From Gordionus sp. m RMFG-2023 (Eukaryota; Nematomorpha; Gordioida; Chordodea; Parachordodidae): a stretch of DNA of 64,000 nt. Positions 60,955 through 64,000 of the stretch are shown piece after piece (the stretch's first letter is position 1; each line of letters begins with the position of its first letter). The position numbers and the translations under genes are program-made. The notes under the pieces are model-generated. The model did no database searches. It saw only the letters and a program-made list of their open reading frames with translations, and had not been told where the DNA came from. The DNA is taken from assembly GCF_954871325.1 (NCBI RefSeq), contig NC_088779.1:29310623-29374622 (forward strand), written 5' to 3'.

Positions 60955-61006
60955 TTGTTAAAAATCAACCAACGGATAGAAGAATGCTGAAAATATGGCA
61001 CCATAA
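60955..61006 (+). pseudogene. Terminal exon, copy C, frameshifted
   Basis: Follows TTTTTATTTAACTAG, identical to copy B. It begins VKNQP, then a one-base deletion shifts the frame; the homologous ATGGCACCATAA is still present. Confidence 0.5.
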
Positions 61007-62350
61007 GACAAAAAATAATTAATGTTATTAAAAATTATTTATTATTATATTTTTATATTAATTTGATATTTGGAAATTTATTATACTATTCAATTCAGAG
61101 TGAAATCACTATATTTATAGATCAAAATACTTTGTGATTATAGCATTATTTAATTTTAAAACTTATTATGTTCGGTCTGATCTTATCTTTATTTTATTTT
61201 CCCATATTGTTACAATAGATTTTAAATAAAATTATTTTATGAATAACATATCAAATAAATATGACATCATAATATGAATTTCGTGTTCTTAATAAAATTC
61301 AAATGCTTCAATTTTACAAATCAGTAGTAAGAGATTTAATAAATCATTCATATGCCTAAATATCATTCTTTATTATATTTGTTAGTATCATACGAATATC
61401 AATTTTCTGGAATATTATTTTTAATTTAATTTTTTTACCAATATAGAGTTAATTTTATTTTTTATAAATCAAATTTATACAAGAGACCCAAATATAATTA
61501 TCTATCCAAAAAATAAATTTTTTTTGTGGAAAATGTATATAAGAAAAGTAATTCTTACATATCACGAGAATTATATAGAAAAATATTAATTAAAAATAAA
61601 TTAAACAGGAATATAATTAAGGGAACATATTAGGATAATATTAAATATGCGTTTTTTAATATTTAAAATCCCAAAATAATTAAATTTTTAGGGTTTTAGT
61701 TTTAATGCTATTATTTACATTTAAAAATAATTACTCTATATTTGGTGTAAAGCCATACTTAGATTTTTTACAAACACTAAAAAATATAATTTCGATCTGT
61801 AAAAAAAATTTGAAAGAATTAAAAGAGTAATTTTTATTATAAAGTCATTTCCGTTTTTCTATTTTCGGTATTTGGTAGTAGATCTATATTTAATATAATA
61901 AATTTTATATCATATTAAAGGCCTATTCTAGGGCTATTTTATTAAAATATAAATTATGTCTTTAGCTTAATTACCTTTTGAGATATTTAAAATTAAATAT
62001 TTTGGAATTTCCGCAATTTTAAAGATAGCCATATCTCACGAAGTAAACTGAGTTGAGAATTTACATTTTATATTTTTACTTGTTAGTGCATATACTATCA
62101 TCATTTAAATTTAAAAAAAAATCGAATAGCGTAGGGTTGAATCTTCAGGTTATTTGATATGGATTACAACATATATTTATTACTTCTTCGAATTGATTAA
62201 AAGTATAAAATAAGCACACTAACTTAACTGGCTAGTCTAATTATTAAAAACAACTTTATATATCCTAGGGACCTCGTACGAAGATATTTTTGCATTCCTG
62301 TTCATGCAAAAAGAGCATATCCCTTTCTCTTCCTTTCTAAGCGTTTCGGA
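61007..62350 (+). repeat. Copy C tail and AT-rich spacer
   Basis: 61007-61620 matches 23755-24470 and 49182-49850. 62205-62350 is the conserved island of copies A and B. Between them no feature is recognised. Confidence 0.6.
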
Positions 62351-62364
62351 AACTTTAATGAAAT

Positions 62365-62410
62365 ATATCTGATATATATATTATATATATATATAATATA
62401 TTTTATATAT
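62365..62410. repeat. AT dinucleotide-rich run
   Basis: ATATATATTATATATATATA and similar, about 45 bp. It marks the right edge of the recognisable copy C. Confidence 0.8.
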
Positions 62411-62479
62411 ATTTAAATTATTATTATTAAATGATTGATATATGTCAGTTATTATAAATATATATTTTAGTTAGAAATA

Positions 62480-63053
62480 ATATTGATTTTGTTGATATTG
62501 ATTTTTTATATCGGCGCGGAAGGTTTTGGGGAATAACAAAGGAAAAACGAATGTTTTTGTATTGATGGAATTATTATTATAAAAATTATGATTTTGATAT
62601 ATTAAAAAGATATATAATATTTTATGAAAAGATAATAAAGAAATACTTAGAAATTAATAAAAAAAAATACTAAATAGAATATATTTAAATTGAGAGATTA
62701 AATATATATCAAGAAATATTAAGAGATTTAATATATATATTAAGAAATCTAAAATATAGAGTTATTTTAGAGTTAATAGAATAAAAATAGATAGAGTTAT
62801 TTTATTGGTACCGATTGACCAGGATACGTTAACTCTTATTAGGGTGATTTTGTTAAGAGAATTTCAGAATTTATTAAAAGAAGAAAAATTCTAGGACCGG
62901 GTTCCTCAAAATTATAGTGGATTCTGGATATTTAAAAGTAAGAAAAATTTTTTTTTATTTGATTTTTAAATTACACAACGCAATAGTAGGATTTTTGGAT
63001 TAAAATTAGAAAAATATAGATAAAATTTTAAATTTTGGATAATTAATGAAATT
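62480..63053 (+). other. Leader of the retroelement at the window end (possible LTR not proven)
   Basis: Contains near-repeats GAGATTAAATATATATCAAG and GAGATTTAATATATATATTA (62692-62745), a repeated AGAGTTATTTTA(G/T) phrase (62758-62805), and a GC-richer patch TTGGTACCGATTGACCAGG (62803-62821). Several TGG triplets could start a primer-binding site, but none is convincing. The 3' LTR needed for comparison is outside the window. Confidence 0.35.
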
Positions 63054-63692
63054 ATGGCTTTTTCTTTTGTTACTGTTCATAGTAAGCATGATTTTGATAA
63101 AATGCAGAGTTATAAGGATCATTTTAATAAAATATTTAATTCAAAGTTTAATAAAGTGGATGTAACTAATAATATCATTACTGCAATAATTTTTTTTGTG
63201 TTTTATGTAACTTTGATTATAATGAAACATGCAATTAAGAAAATAAAAAGAAGATCTATTAAAAATAAAGAAAATGATATAAAAAATACTAATGCTGAAA
63301 ATTTAATTTCTAAAATTTTGGTGAAATCTCCAGATGTTTCTGAGGATATCCAAAATAGCTTACATTTAATTTTGTTAGAATTAAAAAAAATAAATGATAA
63401 AAAGAATATTATGCCGGAAGAAAAATCCGAGGAAATATTAGATACTGGTGAAGTATTTAATTTGCCTCAGAATAATAATATATCAGAGGATATCAATAAA
63501 AAATTAAATTCAATAGTGATTGAATTTAAAAAAAAAATTTCAGAGGTTTTAATTGAGAAACCTGTTGAAATTGTAAAAAATTATAATAAAGATAATACTT
63601 TGAGACAAAGTACTGAGGAATCTATAATTTTAAGTGAAATTAGAGAAATGAAAGAAAATATGAAAAATTTGTCCAAAGATGTGTCAACTTAA
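63054..63692 (+). CDS. Gag-like protein with an N-terminal membrane segment (212 aa)
   Basis: Intact frame, unlike the other transposon frames in the window. Residues 41-58 (IITAIIFFVFYVTLIIMK) are a strong membrane segment followed by a basic IKKIKRR stretch. The remaining 150 residues are Lys/Glu/Asn-rich and mostly helical in character, with two diverged internal repeats: SEDIQNSLHLILLELKK (about 95-112) and SEDINKKLNSIVIEFKK (about 143-160). No capsid major-homology motif was seen. Its stop overlaps the next frame, which has nucleocapsid-type zinc knuckles, so it probably holds the Gag position. A single-pass protein orientation with a cytosolic helical tail is inferred. The start chosen is the first ATG of the frame; a different-frame ATG lies 8 bp upstream. 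Confidence 0.6.
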   Translation: MAFSFVTVHSKHDFDKMQSYKDHFNKIFNSKFNKVDVTNNIITAIIFFVFYVTLIIMKHAIKKIKRRSIKNKENDIKNTNAENLISKILVKSPDVSEDIQNSLHLILLELKKINDKKNIMPEEKSEEILDTGEVFNLPQNNNISEDINKKLNSIVIEFKKKISEVLIEKPVEIVKNYNKDNTLRQSTEESIILSEIREMKENMKNLSKDVST

Positions 63693-64000
63693 AATTAAAA
63701 ATAATAATATAATTGAAAGTTGTGAACTCTGTGGAAGAAGAGGACATATCGGTAAAAATTGTTATTCAAGAGACCGAAAAATAAATGAGAATGGTAATGC
63801 AAAACCAAGTGAAAAAAATGACATAGTGTGTCATAGATGTGGTTTTGTAGGACATATAAAAAGAAATTGCATGGTGAAAGAAGCCAATTTTAAAAGTGGG
63901 TTTCCGCAAAGAACATCGGTAGTGTTACAACCGGTGGTTAGAAATATACAAAATCCGTCGATTAAAAATGTGGATAAAATTGAAAATTATAATACAGATC
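63664..64000 (+). CDS. Zinc-knuckle protein, start of a gag/pol-type frame (runs off the window)
   Basis: The frame is open from 63664 to the window end, +1 relative to the previous gene. The first ATG is 63679, so the coding parts overlap by 14 bp (29 bp of open frame). It contains two CX2CX4HX4C knuckles: CELCGRRGHIGKNC (63721-63762) and CHRCGFVGHIKRNC (63829-63870), joined by a 22-residue linker, then PQRTSVVLQPVVRNIQNP. Such knuckles bind RNA in retrotransposon nucleocapsids. Translation could use a +1 frameshift or reinitiation at the overlapping ATG. The protease and polymerase expected further on are not in the window. Confidence 0.75.

Larger units (their letters stand above)
59110..61006 (+). 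pseudogene. Micro-exon-type gene, copy C (3' half), split by a LINE fragment
   Basis: Blocks: the E1 remnant ending at 59168 (LLEYIS, GTAAAA donor), E2 59297-59356 (60 nt), E4 59761-59790 (30 nt), a DEQVVCYL scrap near 59970, and the terminal exon 60955-61006. Damage: one base lost in E1, a TAA inside E2, one base lost in the terminal exon, and a roughly 770-bp LINE insertion at 60118-60890. This is the most decayed copy and is not functional. Confidence 0.5.

Overview
Organism and overall character. This is a very AT-rich eukaryotic window (roughly four bases in five are A or T by eye). It has no bacterial gene layout and no long host reading frame. Nearly everything recognisable is transposon debris of kinds common in animals and found in other eukaryotes: Ty3/gypsy, RTE-type LINE, a second non-LTR-type reverse transcriptase family, hAT, Tc1/mariner, MITEs and one tRNA-derived sequence. 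An AT-rich invertebrate or a transposon-swollen parasite genome would fit; the species cannot be decided from the sequence.

Layout. 1-2150: decayed Ty3/gypsy gag-pol on the minus strand. 2.2-10.2 kb: AT-rich sequence with an old direct repeat, a MITE scrap and one unidentified coding-like stretch. 10.5-27 kb: 'copy A' of a long repeated unit, interrupted by a nest of hAT-type elements (12.1-15.9 kb) and a Tc1/mariner relic (16-16.9 kb). 26.1-26.4 kb: a minisatellite. 29.4-52.4 kb: 'copy B' of the same unit, interrupted by hAT relics, an RTE LINE, a 592-bp hAT-type element and two pieces of the second LINE family. 55.1-56.5 kb: tRNA-like sequence followed by an RTE endonuclease. 57.2-62.4 kb: a shortened 'copy C', split by another LINE fragment. 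62.4-64 kb: start of a young-looking retroelement with two overlapping intact frames, one with a membrane segment and one with two CCHC zinc knuckles, running off the window.

Main result. The repeated unit appears to carry a decayed multi-exon gene on the plus strand in three copies in the same orientation. Aligning the copies by eye reveals short exon-like blocks of 24, 54, 57/60 and 30 nt between AG and GT, then a terminal block ending in a stop. Each internal block is a multiple of three and reads in phase 1 at both ends; the terminal block is entered in the same phase. Several reading frames survive between copies. This resembles the micro-exon architecture known from some parasite and gall-insect secreted-protein families, but no homolog is recognised. 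Stops, one-base indels and lost splice sites suggest that at least some copies are pseudogenes.

History. One hAT-type MITE sits at the same place in copies A and B with matching target duplications, so it predates their duplication. The foldback element and Tc1 relic are only in A. The RTE, hAT relics, 592-bp element and two LINE fragments are only in B, and one LINE fragment is only in C, so these came later. All comparisons were made by eye; coordinates of block edges are approximate unless an exact terminal repeat or splice site is quoted.
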